Shown here in pieces: positions 7,780 through 15,353 of a DNA stretch of 64,000 nt. Location of the stretch: NCBI RefSeq assembly GCF_920984665.1, contig NZ_CAKLBP010000008.1, positions 62,001-126,000 of the forward strand, given 5' to 3'. Below the pieces are notes generated by a model that saw nothing but the letters and a program-made list of their open reading frames with translations, did no database searches and had not been told where the DNA came from. The translations under genes were made by a program, and so were the position numbers. The first letter of the stretch is position 1, and every line of letters starts with the position of its first letter. This DNA comes from Pedobacter sp. Leaf170 (GTDB lineage Bacteria > Bacteroidota > Bacteroidia > Sphingobacteriales > Sphingobacteriaceae).

Positions 7780-8466
7780 GTGCCAATAACCGATAAAGAC
7801 ATACTTTTTGAAGACAACCACCTGATTGCAATTAACAAGAGGGCAGGAGATATTGTGCAGGTTGATGAAACAGGCGATGAGCCGCTTGATGAGCAAGTAA
7901 AAAAATACATCGCCCAAAAATATAATAAACCCAATGGCGCTTTTTTAGGTGTTGTGCATCGTTTAGATCGGCCCGTTAGTGGTGTTATTCTCTTTGCTAA
8001 AACAAGCAAAGCTTTAGAAAGGATGAATGCCGTTTTTAAAAACCGGGAGGTAAAAAAAACATACTGGGCAGTTGTAAAGAATAAGCCTGAAAATCCATCC
8101 GGAACTTTAGTGCATTGGCTGGTTAAAAATCCGCAGAAAAATGTGGTTACTTATTATAAAACAGAAGTAACCGGAAGCCAGCGTGCCGAGTTATCTTATC
8201 GCTTAATAGCACAAGTTGGCGATTATTTCTTAATTGAGGTAGACCCATTAACAGGCCGTTCGCACCAAATCAGGGTTCAGCTTTCATCAATGGGATGCCC
8301 AATTGTTGGCGATAATAAATACGGTTATCCACGTGGAAGTAGAAAAGGAAGTATCTGCTTACATGCTCGTAGACTTCAGTTTCTTCATCCCGTTAAAAAA
8401 GAACCTGTAAATATTTTTGCCAAATTGCCTGTAGATGGATTTTGGGAAAGATTCGAAAGTTTATAG
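7780..8466 (+). CDS. RluA-family RNA pseudouridine synthase
   Basis: The 228-residue enzyme starts with GTG at 7780. It has the RluA catalytic motif HRLDRPVSG at 60-68 with the nucleophile Asp63, followed by FAKTSKALERMN and the C-terminal GRSHQIRVQL motif. There is no N-terminal S4 domain, so it resembles the compact RluA/TruC type more than RluD. It isomerises uridine to pseudouridine in rRNA or tRNA; the exact site cannot be called. It starts 56 bp after panB and is convergent with the next gene, only 2 bp away. Confidence 0.88.
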   Translation: MPITDKDILFEDNHLIAINKRAGDIVQVDETGDEPLDEQVKKYIAQKYNKPNGAFLGVVHRLDRPVSGVILFAKTSKALERMNAVFKNREVKKTYWAVVKNKPENPSGTLVHWLVKNPQKNVVTYYKTEVTGSQRAELSYRLIAQVGDYFLIEVDPLTGRSHQIRVQLSSMGCPIVGDNKYGYPRGSRKGSICLHARRLQFLHPVKKEPVNIFAKLPVDGFWERFESL

Positions 8467-8468
8467 AC

Positions 8469-8942
8469 TTATTTACAAATTGTTTTTTCTAAAACAATAG
8501 AAGTGCCATAGTTTAATTTCCTGTAGTTTTTAAATTTTACTATGTCATTATCCTGGTAAGTTTCTCCAAAGCCTTCCAAAAGTTTATCGCCTTGCCTAAT
8601 CCATGCAACTTGCCTGATTGACCAAACACCTTCTGATTGAAACTTGTAATCGACTATAATTGTGTCTCCAACCGTGCGACCATAAAATTGTCCGCTGTTT
8701 TTATCTTTACCAGATAAGCTGTAATTCAGTTTGCCTAAAACTTTATTGTTACCCGTTCCATATATTAAAAGGGAAACATTGTCGCCATTTTTATCATAGG
8801 TAAAGCATTCATCCGGACTTCTGTAATTATCTGTTTTATCGCTCATTATGCTCGAATCAACGGTTGTATATTTTTTGCTATCGCTTTTACAAGAAAATAA
8901 AAACAATGAAAGTGCTATACTTATAGAAAATAATTTTTTCAT
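8469..8942 (-). CDS. Hypothetical lipoprotein
   Basis: This 157-residue protein begins with a signal peptide ending in LFLFSC (Cys18), a plausible lipoprotein processing site. The rest is a beta-rich domain (GKLNYSLSGKDKNSGQFYGR, DTIIVDYKFQSEGVWSIRQV) that looks like a small secreted barrel or lipocalin-like fold. No family was recognised. It lies downstream of the histidine kinase gene on the same strand with an 81-bp gap and may be co-expressed with it. Confidence 0.6.
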   Translation of the reverse strand: MKKLFSISIALSLFLFSCKSDSKKYTTVDSSIMSDKTDNYRSPDECFTYDKNGDNVSLLIYGTGNNKVLGKLNYSLSGKDKNSGQFYGRTVGDTIIVDYKFQSEGVWSIRQVAWIRQGDKLLEGFGETYQDNDIVKFKNYRKLNYGTSIVLEKTICK

Positions 8943-9023
8943 GGATGTAGATGTTAGGGATTTGTTGGCTCTAAATTAATTATTAAATGCAATAAACAGA
9001 ATAATATTTATGCAGTGCATCGT

Positions 9024-10349
9024 TTAGGAATTCGTGTTGTTTTTAGGGAAAATTAATTTAACGGAAGTTCCCTTTTCGATTTCTGAAAGTATTTCGATTT
9101 CTATTTTGTGAAATCTGGCAATACTATGAACGATAGCCAGGCCTAAGCCAAATCCGTTTTCATCACTATTGCCTCGTTTAAATCTATCAAAAACATCTTC
9201 CAACAATTCTTTACTCATACCAATACCATTATCGCTAATTTTAATTGTGTAACTTTCGTTATAAAAATCTCCCCAAATATCAATTTTTCCACCTTGCTTA
9301 TTGTATTTTATTGCGTTGTTAATGATGTTGATGAGCAATGTGTGAATTAGCGCCCTATTTCCAGTAAATTTTAAATCGTTATTAATGTTTTGGTCGTAAA
9401 TTAAAGCCTTATCGGCAATTCTATCATCAAGATCTTCATAAATATCATTAAGCTCTTCCTTCAAACTTATCTCTTCAGTTTTTAAATATTGGTTATTTTC
9501 AACTTTGGAGATAAGCAGCAAACTGTTGATGATAACTTTTAAACGATTAAGCGTTTTTAAAGATGCAAAGATTTTATTTTCATGCTCAACGGGAATTTGG
9601 GGTGTATTAAGCATATTTTCAAAACGTGTACTCAATACTGAAATAGGAGTTAGGAGTTCGTGAGATACATTTGCAATAAACTGTTTTTCTAATAAAAAAA
9701 GTGTATTAATGCGTTTCATTAATGTGTTAACACTATTATCTAATATTTTAAAATCATCTGTATTTGTAGGTATATTTTCGTAGTTATACAATGTTGGGTC
9801 GTTAACCTTATTTATTTTTTTATCAATAATTAAATAAAAAGGTTTCAGCAGGAAGTTTGTGAAGGCAAAATCGGTAATTAGGGTTATCAAAAGAGAAATT
9901 ACTAAAACGATAAGCATATAAAAACGGATGTAATTTTTAATGCCTTCAAGGGCGGTCATACTTTCGCCAAGCTCCAGTTTATACCAGTTTTTACGATACT
10001 GAAACTTGTAATTCAAAATTCTGTAAAACTCAATATCGCCTTCAATTTCACGTTTTTCTGTAATAATATTTGTTGGCGTGTCAATTTGCTTATCATCAAT
10101 ATCTGTTAAAATAATAAACTCTTCTTTGAGGATGTTATAATCGGTAAAACTTTCCTGGTTACTCAATAAACTATCAATTTCCCTGTTACTTAGGTGTTCA
10201 ATAATTCTCGCTTTTTTCTTTAATAAACGATTATCAAGCTGGTTGTATGCAATTCTATCAAGCGAAAACAATATAATAGCACCTAAAACTAAAATAATTG
10301 CAATTTTAGTAATGGCATTATACAGAGAAAACTTGACTTGTAACTTCAT
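9024..10349 (-). CDS. Sensor histidine kinase
   Basis: The 441-residue kinase has two membrane segments (about 13-31 and 141-163) around a sensor domain. The HisKA helix follows, with phospho-acceptor His230 in ANVSHELLTPIS. The ATPase domain shows the N box (NAIKYNKQGG), G1 box (DNGIGM) and G2 box (GFGLGLAIVHS). The response regulator gene lies 116 bp upstream on the same strand, with a heptamer array between them. The signal is unknown; the sensor domain has no recognised cofactor motif. Confidence 0.92.
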   Translation of the reverse strand: MKLQVKFSLYNAITKIAIILVLGAIILFSLDRIAYNQLDNRLLKKKARIIEHLSNREIDSLLSNQESFTDYNILKEEFIILTDIDDKQIDTPTNIITEKREIEGDIEFYRILNYKFQYRKNWYKLELGESMTALEGIKNYIRFYMLIVLVISLLITLITDFAFTNFLLKPFYLIIDKKINKVNDPTLYNYENIPTNTDDFKILDNSVNTLMKRINTLFLLEKQFIANVSHELLTPISVLSTRFENMLNTPQIPVEHENKIFASLKTLNRLKVIINSLLLISKVENNQYLKTEEISLKEELNDIYEDLDDRIADKALIYDQNINNDLKFTGNRALIHTLLINIINNAIKYNKQGGKIDIWGDFYNESYTIKISDNGIGMSKELLEDVFDRFKRGNSDENGFGLGLAIVHSIARFHKIEIEILSEIEKGTSVKLIFPKNNTNS

Positions 10350-10373
10350 TTACGACAAGAGATGTAAGGTGTT

Positions 10374-10428
10374 AAATGGATGATGGATGATGGAAAATGG
10401 AGGATGGAAAATGGATGATGGATGATGT
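10374..10428. repeat. Heptamer tandem array (ATGATGG / AAAATGG)
   Basis: Starting at 10380, seven units in strict 7-bp phase read ATGATGG, ATGATGG, AAAATGG, AGGATGG, AAAATGG, ATGATGG, ATGATGT. A partial unit precedes them. The array fills the gap between the regulator stop and the kinase start. Confidence 0.85.
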
Positions 10429-10465
10429 TAAATTTAACATTTGAGAATTGATGACTATAATCCCA

Positions 10466-11143
10466 CTAACAATTTATCCTGTAACCAATACTCCTCACTG
10501 TTTCAAACCAATCAATAGGGTTAACTGCAGCTAATTTTTTACGAAGATTTTTAACATGAACATCAACAAAGTTTGAATCTGAATTTACTTCCAGTATATC
10601 GCCCCAAACATGTTCGGTTAAACTCATCCTAGAAACCACACGATTTTTGTTTAGCACCAGATAATTAAATATTTCAAATTCCTTTTTAGTTAAATTTAAC
10701 CTTTCCTCACCAAATGAAACCGTTCTGTTTTGAATATTAAAGGCAAAGCCATGAATATTCACCTCGTTTTTTTCCAGTTTATGCTTTCTTCTAATAATGG
10801 CATGCATTCTCGCCAGCAATTCGTTTAGCGAAAAAGGTTTTGGTAAATAATCATCAGCACCTTCATCCAAACCTTTAATTCTATCATCTACAGCACTTCT
10901 GGCCGTTAAAACGATTACAGCATCATCTCTATCCTTTAATAATTTTAGTTGCTTTAAAACTTCAAAACCATCTCCATCCGGTAAACCTAAATCCAGTAAA
11001 ATAAAATCGTAATTGTTTACAAAAATTTTTTCTTCTGCTGATGCTTTTTTCCAGGCATGTTCAATAATAAAGCCTTCTTTGCTTAAAAATTCATTCATTT
11101 CAAGCGCCAGGCTTTTCTCATCTTCAACAATTAGTACGTTCAT
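10466..11143 (-). CDS. OmpR-family response regulator
   Basis: The 225-residue regulator has a receiver domain with the acidic pair Glu7-Asp8, phospho-acceptor Asp51 (LLDLGLPDGDG), and the conserved Lys102 in LPKPF. The C-terminal domain (about 125-225) is an OmpR/PhoB winged helix ending in FETVRSIGYRI. It is the partner of the histidine kinase downstream on the same strand. Targets are unknown. Confidence 0.94.
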   Translation of the reverse strand: MNVLIVEDEKSLALEMNEFLSKEGFIIEHAWKKASAEEKIFVNNYDFILLDLGLPDGDGFEVLKQLKLLKDRDDAVIVLTARSAVDDRIKGLDEGADDYLPKPFSLNELLARMHAIIRRKHKLEKNEVNIHGFAFNIQNRTVSFGEERLNLTKKEFEIFNYLVLNKNRVVSRMSLTEHVWGDILEVNSDSNFVDVHVKNLRKKLAAVNPIDWFETVRSIGYRINC

Positions 11144-11180
11144 TTTAGTATCAAGTATTTTGTATCAGGTATAAAGATTT

Positions 11181-11277
11181 GCTGCTCGCTTTTCGTTGAT
11201 CGTTTTTCGTTGTGGGTTTCAGTTTTCGCTTTTCGCTTTCAACTTTAGTCTTTTCGCTTTCCGCTTTCACTCACTAC
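11181..11277. repeat. Degenerate heptamer array (CTTTTCG family) running into the aminotransferase stop
   Basis: About fourteen units keep strict 7-bp phase, for example GCTTTTC, GTTGATC, GTTTTTC, TTTTCGC, TTTTCGC, TTTCAAC, TTTAGTC, TTTTCGC, TTTCCGC. The array extends past the aminotransferase stop codon at 11245-11247, so the last ten or so residues of that protein (SESGKRKD end) are encoded by repeat units. Confidence 0.8.
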
Positions 11278-12456
11278 TAAGTTAATATTTCTTAAAATAA
11301 TATGGCAAGCATCCTCAATTTCTTCTTTCGAAATAATTAACGGCGGAGCAATACGCATCGAATTACTGCAATGCAAAAACCAGTCTGATAAAATGCCGTC
11401 TAAAATACAGGCATCTATAATTTTTTTGTTTATTTCGAAGTTTTGAAACTCTAAAGCCAACATTAAGCCTTTACCTCTAATCTCTTTTATAGCCGGATGA
11501 ATGAGCAAATTTTTGAATAACTGTCCTTTTTCTTCAACTTCATCAACAATACAATTATCGACCAGAGTGCGTAAAGTGGCTAAGCCTGCTGCACAACAAA
11601 CCGGATGACCGCCAAAGGTTGTCATGTGGCCCAAAATTGGTGAATGCGAAAGCACCGACATAATTTCTAATGAGCTGATAAAAGCCCCAATTGGCATGCC
11701 GCCGCCAATGCCTTTTGCTAAAAGCAAAACATCCGGAACTACATTGTAATGCTCAAAAGCAAACATTTTTCCGCTTCTGCCAAAACCAGATTGTATTTCA
11801 TCAAAAACTAATAGCGTTTTAGTTGCCGTACATTTGGCTCTTAGCGCTTGCATGTACGCTAAATCGGCAACCCTTATTCCGGCTTCACCTTGAATGGGTT
11901 CTATAAAAACTGCGGCAATATCTTCCGTAATTTTATCTAAATCGCTAAGTTTATTATGCTCTATAAAACTAACGTTTGGTAAAAATGGACCATAACCAGA
12001 TGAGTAGAAATCGCTTTCCATCAAACTTTCAGCACCGTGTGTACTGCCGTGGTACGCATTTTTACAAGCAATGAAACCTTTTCTGCCAGTGTATCGTTTT
12101 GCTAATTTCATGGCGCCTTCAACGGCCTCTGTTCCTGAATTTAGAAAATAGGTGCAACTTAAACTTTCTGGTAAAATATCTGCTAAAGCTTTAGCAAAAT
12201 TAACCTGAGGCGTTTGCACATACTCGCCATAAACCATTAAATGCATATAGGTTTCGGCTTGTTCTTGTATAGCCTTAACCACCGCCGGATGACAATGGCC
12301 AACATTACTTACACCAATTCCGGCAATTAAATCCAAATGTTTTTTATCTTCAGAATCGTAAATGTAAACACCTTTCGCCCTTACAAATTCGAGCATTAAC
12401 GGTTCTGGAGAGGTTTGTGCATTATGTTGTAAAAACAACTGGCGTTGTGTAAGCAT
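11245..12456 (-). CDS. Class III PLP-dependent aminotransferase
   Basis: The 403-residue enzyme is a fold-type I, class III aminotransferase. It shows LNSGTEAVEGAMKLAKRYTG, the cofactor motif VFDEIQSGFGRSG and the Schiff-base lysine in LLLAKGIGGGMPIGA. This class includes acetylornithine, 4-aminobutyrate, ornithine and lysine-6 aminotransferases; the exact amino donor cannot be assigned here and no biosynthetic partner is adjacent. The extreme C-terminus comes from a heptamer repeat array and may be dispensable. Confidence 0.85.
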   Translation of the reverse strand: MLTQRQLFLQHNAQTSPEPLMLEFVRAKGVYIYDSEDKKHLDLIAGIGVSNVGHCHPAVVKAIQEQAETYMHLMVYGEYVQTPQVNFAKALADILPESLSCTYFLNSGTEAVEGAMKLAKRYTGRKGFIACKNAYHGSTHGAESLMESDFYSSGYGPFLPNVSFIEHNKLSDLDKITEDIAAVFIEPIQGEAGIRVADLAYMQALRAKCTATKTLLVFDEIQSGFGRSGKMFAFEHYNVVPDVLLLAKGIGGGMPIGAFISSLEIMSVLSHSPILGHMTTFGGHPVCCAAGLATLRTLVDNCIVDEVEEKGQLFKNLLIHPAIKEIRGKGLMLALEFQNFEINKKIIDACILDGILSDWFLHCSNSMRIAPPLIISKEEIEDACHIILRNINLVVSESGKRKD

Positions 12457-12460
12457 GGCA

Positions 12461-12468
12461 CAAAAATA
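12461..12468 (-). promoter_or_regulatory. Candidate -7 element for the aminotransferase gene (TATTTTTG)
   Basis: An exact TAnnTTTG match on the minus strand ends 4 bp before the ATG at 12456, implying a near-leaderless transcript. Confidence 0.45.
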
Positions 12469-12490
12469 CGCAAATGATGTGAATAGCTGT

Positions 12491-13192
12491 TTAAGCTCCG
12501 TTGTTTTTTGATGCTACCTTAACAAATCCATTTCTGTAATTTCTACCAATGGGTATTTTAATGTCATTAACCATCAATATATCTGCATTTCCTACAATTT
12601 TTATAAATGGTTTCGATACAATAAAAGAACGGTGTACTCTAATAAAGTTTTCTTCGGTAAATAGTTTACTCAGCTTGGCAAAACTTTGGTCGCTTATAAT
12701 TTGATAATCTATAGTTTGAATTTTTGTATGGCGCACCTGACTTTCAATAAAAATAACCTCGTTAAATTTTATATTAAATTTCTTTGCTCTGTTTCCTGGT
12801 TTTTTAATTAAAAATGACTCTGTTTTTGGTATGGTAGAAGCTTGCTCTAAAACTTTTGACACCAAATTATCGAATTTCTTGTAGGATACTGGTTTTAATA
12901 AAAATGCGGCTTCTAATTCAATAGAATCATAAGCGTAATTTTTATGGGCAGTTACAAACACAATTCTTTTTGCTTTATGCCCAATTAGTTTTACCAGTTC
13001 TAATCCACTCATTTCCAGCATTTCTATGTCTAGAAATATTATATCTACGGCTTCTGCTTTATTAATGTAACCAAGTGCGGTTAACGGATTAGCAAAGGTT
13101 TTAAGTAATGTTAAATTTGGTTTTATACTGATGTAATCTTCTAAAATTTCGAGTGCAGATGGTTCATCATCTATAACATAACAGGTAAACAT
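12491..13192 (-). CDS. LytTR-family response regulator (orphan)
   Basis: This 233-residue protein has a CheY-like receiver (Asp8-Asp9, phospho-acceptor Asp55 in IIFLDIEM, Lys in FLLKPVS). A LytTR DNA-binding domain follows at about 128-228 (KKFNIKFNEVIFIESQ, FIRVHRSFIVSKPFI, IPIGRNYRNGF). Bacteroidota regulators of this type usually pair with a LytS/YehU-like kinase, but none is adjacent. It is transcribed away from the GLPGLI operon, and two perfect 19-bp direct repeats with LytTR spacing lie in the shared 250-bp region. It is therefore the likely activator of that operon (inference). Confidence 0.92.
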   Translation of the reverse strand: MFTCYVIDDEPSALEILEDYISIKPNLTLLKTFANPLTALGYINKAEAVDIIFLDIEMLEMSGLELVKLIGHKAKRIVFVTAHKNYAYDSIELEAAFLLKPVSYKKFDNLVSKVLEQASTIPKTESFLIKKPGNRAKKFNIKFNEVIFIESQVRHTKIQTIDYQIISDQSFAKLSKLFTEENFIRVHRSFIVSKPFIKIVGNADILMVNDIKIPIGRNYRNGFVKVASKNNGA

Positions 13193-13311
13193 TTTTCCTT
13201 AATTGAGCATTAATTTGGATTAAACTATTAAGGAATGATTGTAACAAAACTATTGAAATAAAATTATTTAATCAAAAATAAATATTTCGATTAGGCAGTT
13301 TAAAAATCAAA

Positions 13312-13351
13312 ATATGTCGTTCATGACATGGCATATGTCGTTCATGACATG
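13312..13351. promoter_or_regulatory. Tandem operator: two perfect 19-bp direct repeats, 21 bp apart
   Basis: ATATGTCGTTCATGACATG occurs at 13312-13330 and again at 13333-13351 without a mismatch. Each copy also contains an ATGTC...GACAT inverted repeat. The 21-bp period puts both copies on the same DNA face. LytTR regulators are known to bind pairs of about 9-bp direct repeats separated by 12-13 bp, which gives this spacing, and GTCGTTCAT matches most of the reported WMMGTTNRK-like consensus. The block ends 10 bp before a candidate TTG -33 box. Confidence 0.75.
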
Positions 13352-13361
13352 AGAGATGCTG

Positions 13362-13390
13362 TTGGTGCAAAAATTTTTATTTTAGTTTTT
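13362..13390 (+). promoter_or_regulatory. Candidate promoter of the GLPGLI operon
   Basis: TTG at 13362-13364 and TAGTTTTT at 13383-13390 are separated by 18 bp. The -7 box lacks the final G of TAnnTTTG, as expected for an activator-dependent promoter. A purine-rich AAAGGAGG follows at 13394-13401, too far from the ATG at 13443 to be a normal ribosome binding site. Confidence 0.45.
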
Positions 13391-13442
13391 ATTAAAGGAG
13401 GTTTGAGGTAATTATTTAAATATAAACCTTAAACAAAGAACA

Positions 13443-13778
13443 ATGAAAAAATTATTATTTATTGGATTGATGTGCTTTGCAAGTTTTGGAGCGTTTGCGA
13501 AAGCGAACAGGAATGAAGTTAAAGATGTAAACTCTAATTACAGAATTTCAAGACAAACTTCGTGTACGCAAACCGTAACCGTAACTTATACATTGCCTAA
13601 TGGCGTTGTACTTCGTGAAACTCAAACTTTTACGGCTACCAGTACTAATCCAGCAATGTTGTGTAGTTTAGCCAGAACAATGGCTGCTATGACGGCCCGG
13701 AGTAAAATTGAAGCTTTCTTATCAGCCGCTGAAGGTCCAGAATTGTTTTATACGGAACAAGAAGTGGCGGAAGACTAG
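13443..13778 (+). CDS. Small secreted protein with two cysteines, first gene of the GLPGLI operon
   Basis: The 111-residue product has a clear signal peptide (MKKLLFIGLMCFASFGAFA, likely cleavage after residue 19). The mature part of about 92 residues has a Thr-rich beta segment (CTQTVTVTYTLPNGV), two cysteines (41 and 74) that could pair, an Ala-rich helix (74-96) and an acidic tail. No family was recognised. Position as first gene after the LytTR-type operator suggests it is a major product of the operon. It could be a secreted structural protein, an inhibitor or a substrate processed with the downstream envelope proteins; none of this is shown by the sequence. Confidence 0.7.
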   Translation: MKKLLFIGLMCFASFGAFAKANRNEVKDVNSNYRISRQTSCTQTVTVTYTLPNGVVLRETQTFTATSTNPAMLCSLARTMAAMTARSKIEAFLSAAEGPELFYTEQEVAED

Positions 13779-13836
13779 AATATCATTAGAATCTCTACCG
13801 CTTCTAAATTTTATAACATTTCTATTAAATAATAAT

Positions 13837-14595
13837 ATGATTAAATCAATCGTATATGTGTTTTTTTTATTTACACCTATCATTAGCAATGCTCAATCTG
13901 GGATATTAAATTATAGCTATACAATTAACTATGATAGTTTAACCATCAACAAACTTCAGTTAAGGGTATTATTCAATAAAAATAAATCTTTAGAAGAAAT
14001 ACTTCCACTGGTAAAACATAATACCGAATTAAAACAGATTGATGACAGCCACAGTCAGATTAATATTACTGTTCCTGATAAGGGGAAGCGCCCATTTCTT
14101 TACAAAAATTTTTCACAAAAGAGATTAATTTTATCTGATCAATTTTTTATCAAAAAATATTTGATAGAAGATACTTTGAATAATTTTAATTGGAAGATTA
14201 CAAATGAGAAAAAAATGATACTAAAGTATAATTGTACTAAAGCTATAACAAACTTTAGAGGTCGTAATTATATTGCTTGGTTCGCAGATGAAATTCCAAT
14301 TTCTAATGGTCCTTGGAAATTTTGCGGCTTACCAGGTTTGATAATTTGTGTATATGATGATAGGTTAATTTATCATTATGAACTTACAGGTATAGTTTTA
14401 GGAACAGAAATAAATGATGAGCGATTAACACTAACTAGCTATTTTAATGAAACCAGTAACAAATTAATATCGCATAAGGAATATATAGATGCATATGAAA
14501 GGACCAAAAAACATCTAATAAAATATTCAAGATCTCAGACGACAAATAATAGCACAAGCAAAATTGAAATGTCAGAACAAAAAGAAAAATTTTAA
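13837..14595 (+). CDS. GLPGLI family protein, copy 1
   Basis: From the ATG at 13837 the protein has 252 residues with signal peptide MIKSIVYVFFLFTPIISNAQ. It carries the family hallmark GPWKFCGLPGLI (158-169), preceded by YNCTKAITNFRGRNYIAWFA. The upstream extension of the frame to 13708 overlaps the previous gene and lacks a signal, so it was rejected. GLPGLI proteins are exported Bacteroidota proteins of unknown function, often beside outer-membrane receptors. It overlaps copy 2 by one base (TAATG). An extra Cys replaces the first Gly region residue seen in copy 2 (KFCGLP versus KFGGLP). Confidence 0.88.
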   Translation: MIKSIVYVFFLFTPIISNAQSGILNYSYTINYDSLTINKLQLRVLFNKNKSLEEILPLVKHNTELKQIDDSHSQINITVPDKGKRPFLYKNFSQKRLILSDQFFIKKYLIEDTLNNFNWKITNEKKMILKYNCTKAITNFRGRNYIAWFADEIPISNGPWKFCGLPGLIICVYDDRLIYHYELTGIVLGTEINDERLTLTSYFNETSNKLISHKEYIDAYERTKKHLIKYSRSQTTNNSTSKIEMSEQKEKF

Positions 14596-15353
14596 TGAAA
14601 ACAATCTATTTATTTGTAGCAATATTAATCATACCTACTGTTTCATTTGCACAAACTACAGCAACTTTAACTTATAAATATTCAGTTCAATCGCAAATTG
14701 GTATGAATGAACTAAACAAGATTATTTATATAGATGGTAGTAAATCGATGGAATATTATATTCCAAAAAAAATATTTTCTTCATCAGAGCAAATTTCTGA
14801 AACAGAAATAAGGGAAGTAAAAGTTTCACAATATAAAAGGCAGCATTTTGTACTTAAAAATTTAAAATTGAACACCTTAAAATTGGCAGAGAATATTGGT
14901 CCTAAATATTTTTTGATTGATGATTCGCTAAATAATTTTAAATGGAATATAACAAAAGAACATAAAAAAATTCTTAACTATAATTGTACCAAAGCAACTG
15001 TTAATTTTCGGGGTAGAATTTACACGGCTTGGTTTGCCGAAAGCATTCCACTGCGGTTTGGTCCATGGAAATTTGGGGGGTTGCCAGGTTTAATTCTTCA
15101 GGTTAGCGACAGTGAAAATAAATTTGTTTATGAACTTACCGGCATTGATTTAAAATCTTCATTTGATAAAAATTTATTTAACATTCCTTTAGAATATGAA
15201 AAGGAAAGGTTATATACCCATGCTGAATTTATTGAAATTTACAACAAAAAAGTAGCTGATTATAAAGTAATGAGCAAAATCGTTACAACTGATGCTATGG
15301 GAGGAACTGGTAGAAGTACCATAACCTTACCCGAAAAACAAGAGAAGTTTTAA
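14595..15353 (+). CDS. GLPGLI family protein, copy 2
   Basis: This 252-residue paralogue of the preceding protein has a signal peptide ending VSFAQ (20). The same core follows: LNNFKWNIT, YNCTKATVNFRGRIYTAWFA and GPWKFGGLPGLI (156-167). N-terminal regions of the two copies differ more than the cores, as expected after an older tandem duplication. One-base overlaps with both neighbours show tight translational coupling. Function is unknown; a periplasmic or outer-membrane-associated role with the downstream barrel is inferred from context. Confidence 0.9.
   Translation: MKTIYLFVAILIIPTVSFAQTTATLTYKYSVQSQIGMNELNKIIYIDGSKSMEYYIPKKIFSSSEQISETEIREVKVSQYKRQHFVLKNLKLNTLKLAENIGPKYFLIDDSLNNFKWNITKEHKKILNYNCTKATVNFRGRIYTAWFAESIPLRFGPWKFGGLPGLILQVSDSENKFVYELTGIDLKSSFDKNLFNIPLEYEKERLYTHAEFIEIYNKKVADYKVMSKIVTTDAMGGTGRSTITLPEKQEKF

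Noticed and set aside
11245..12456. Acetylornithine aminotransferase (argD)
   Set aside because: The sequence shows only class III motifs and no arginine gene is adjacent, so a specific name could not be supported.
13312..13351. Simple hairpin terminator for the LytTR or GLPGLI transcripts
   Set aside because: It lies upstream of both divergent genes, has no T-run, and the two copies are direct repeats with helical spacing, which fits an operator better.
13708..13836. 43-residue N-terminal extension of the first GLPGLI protein
   Set aside because: It overlaps the preceding gene out of frame and would bury the signal peptide that starts at 13837.
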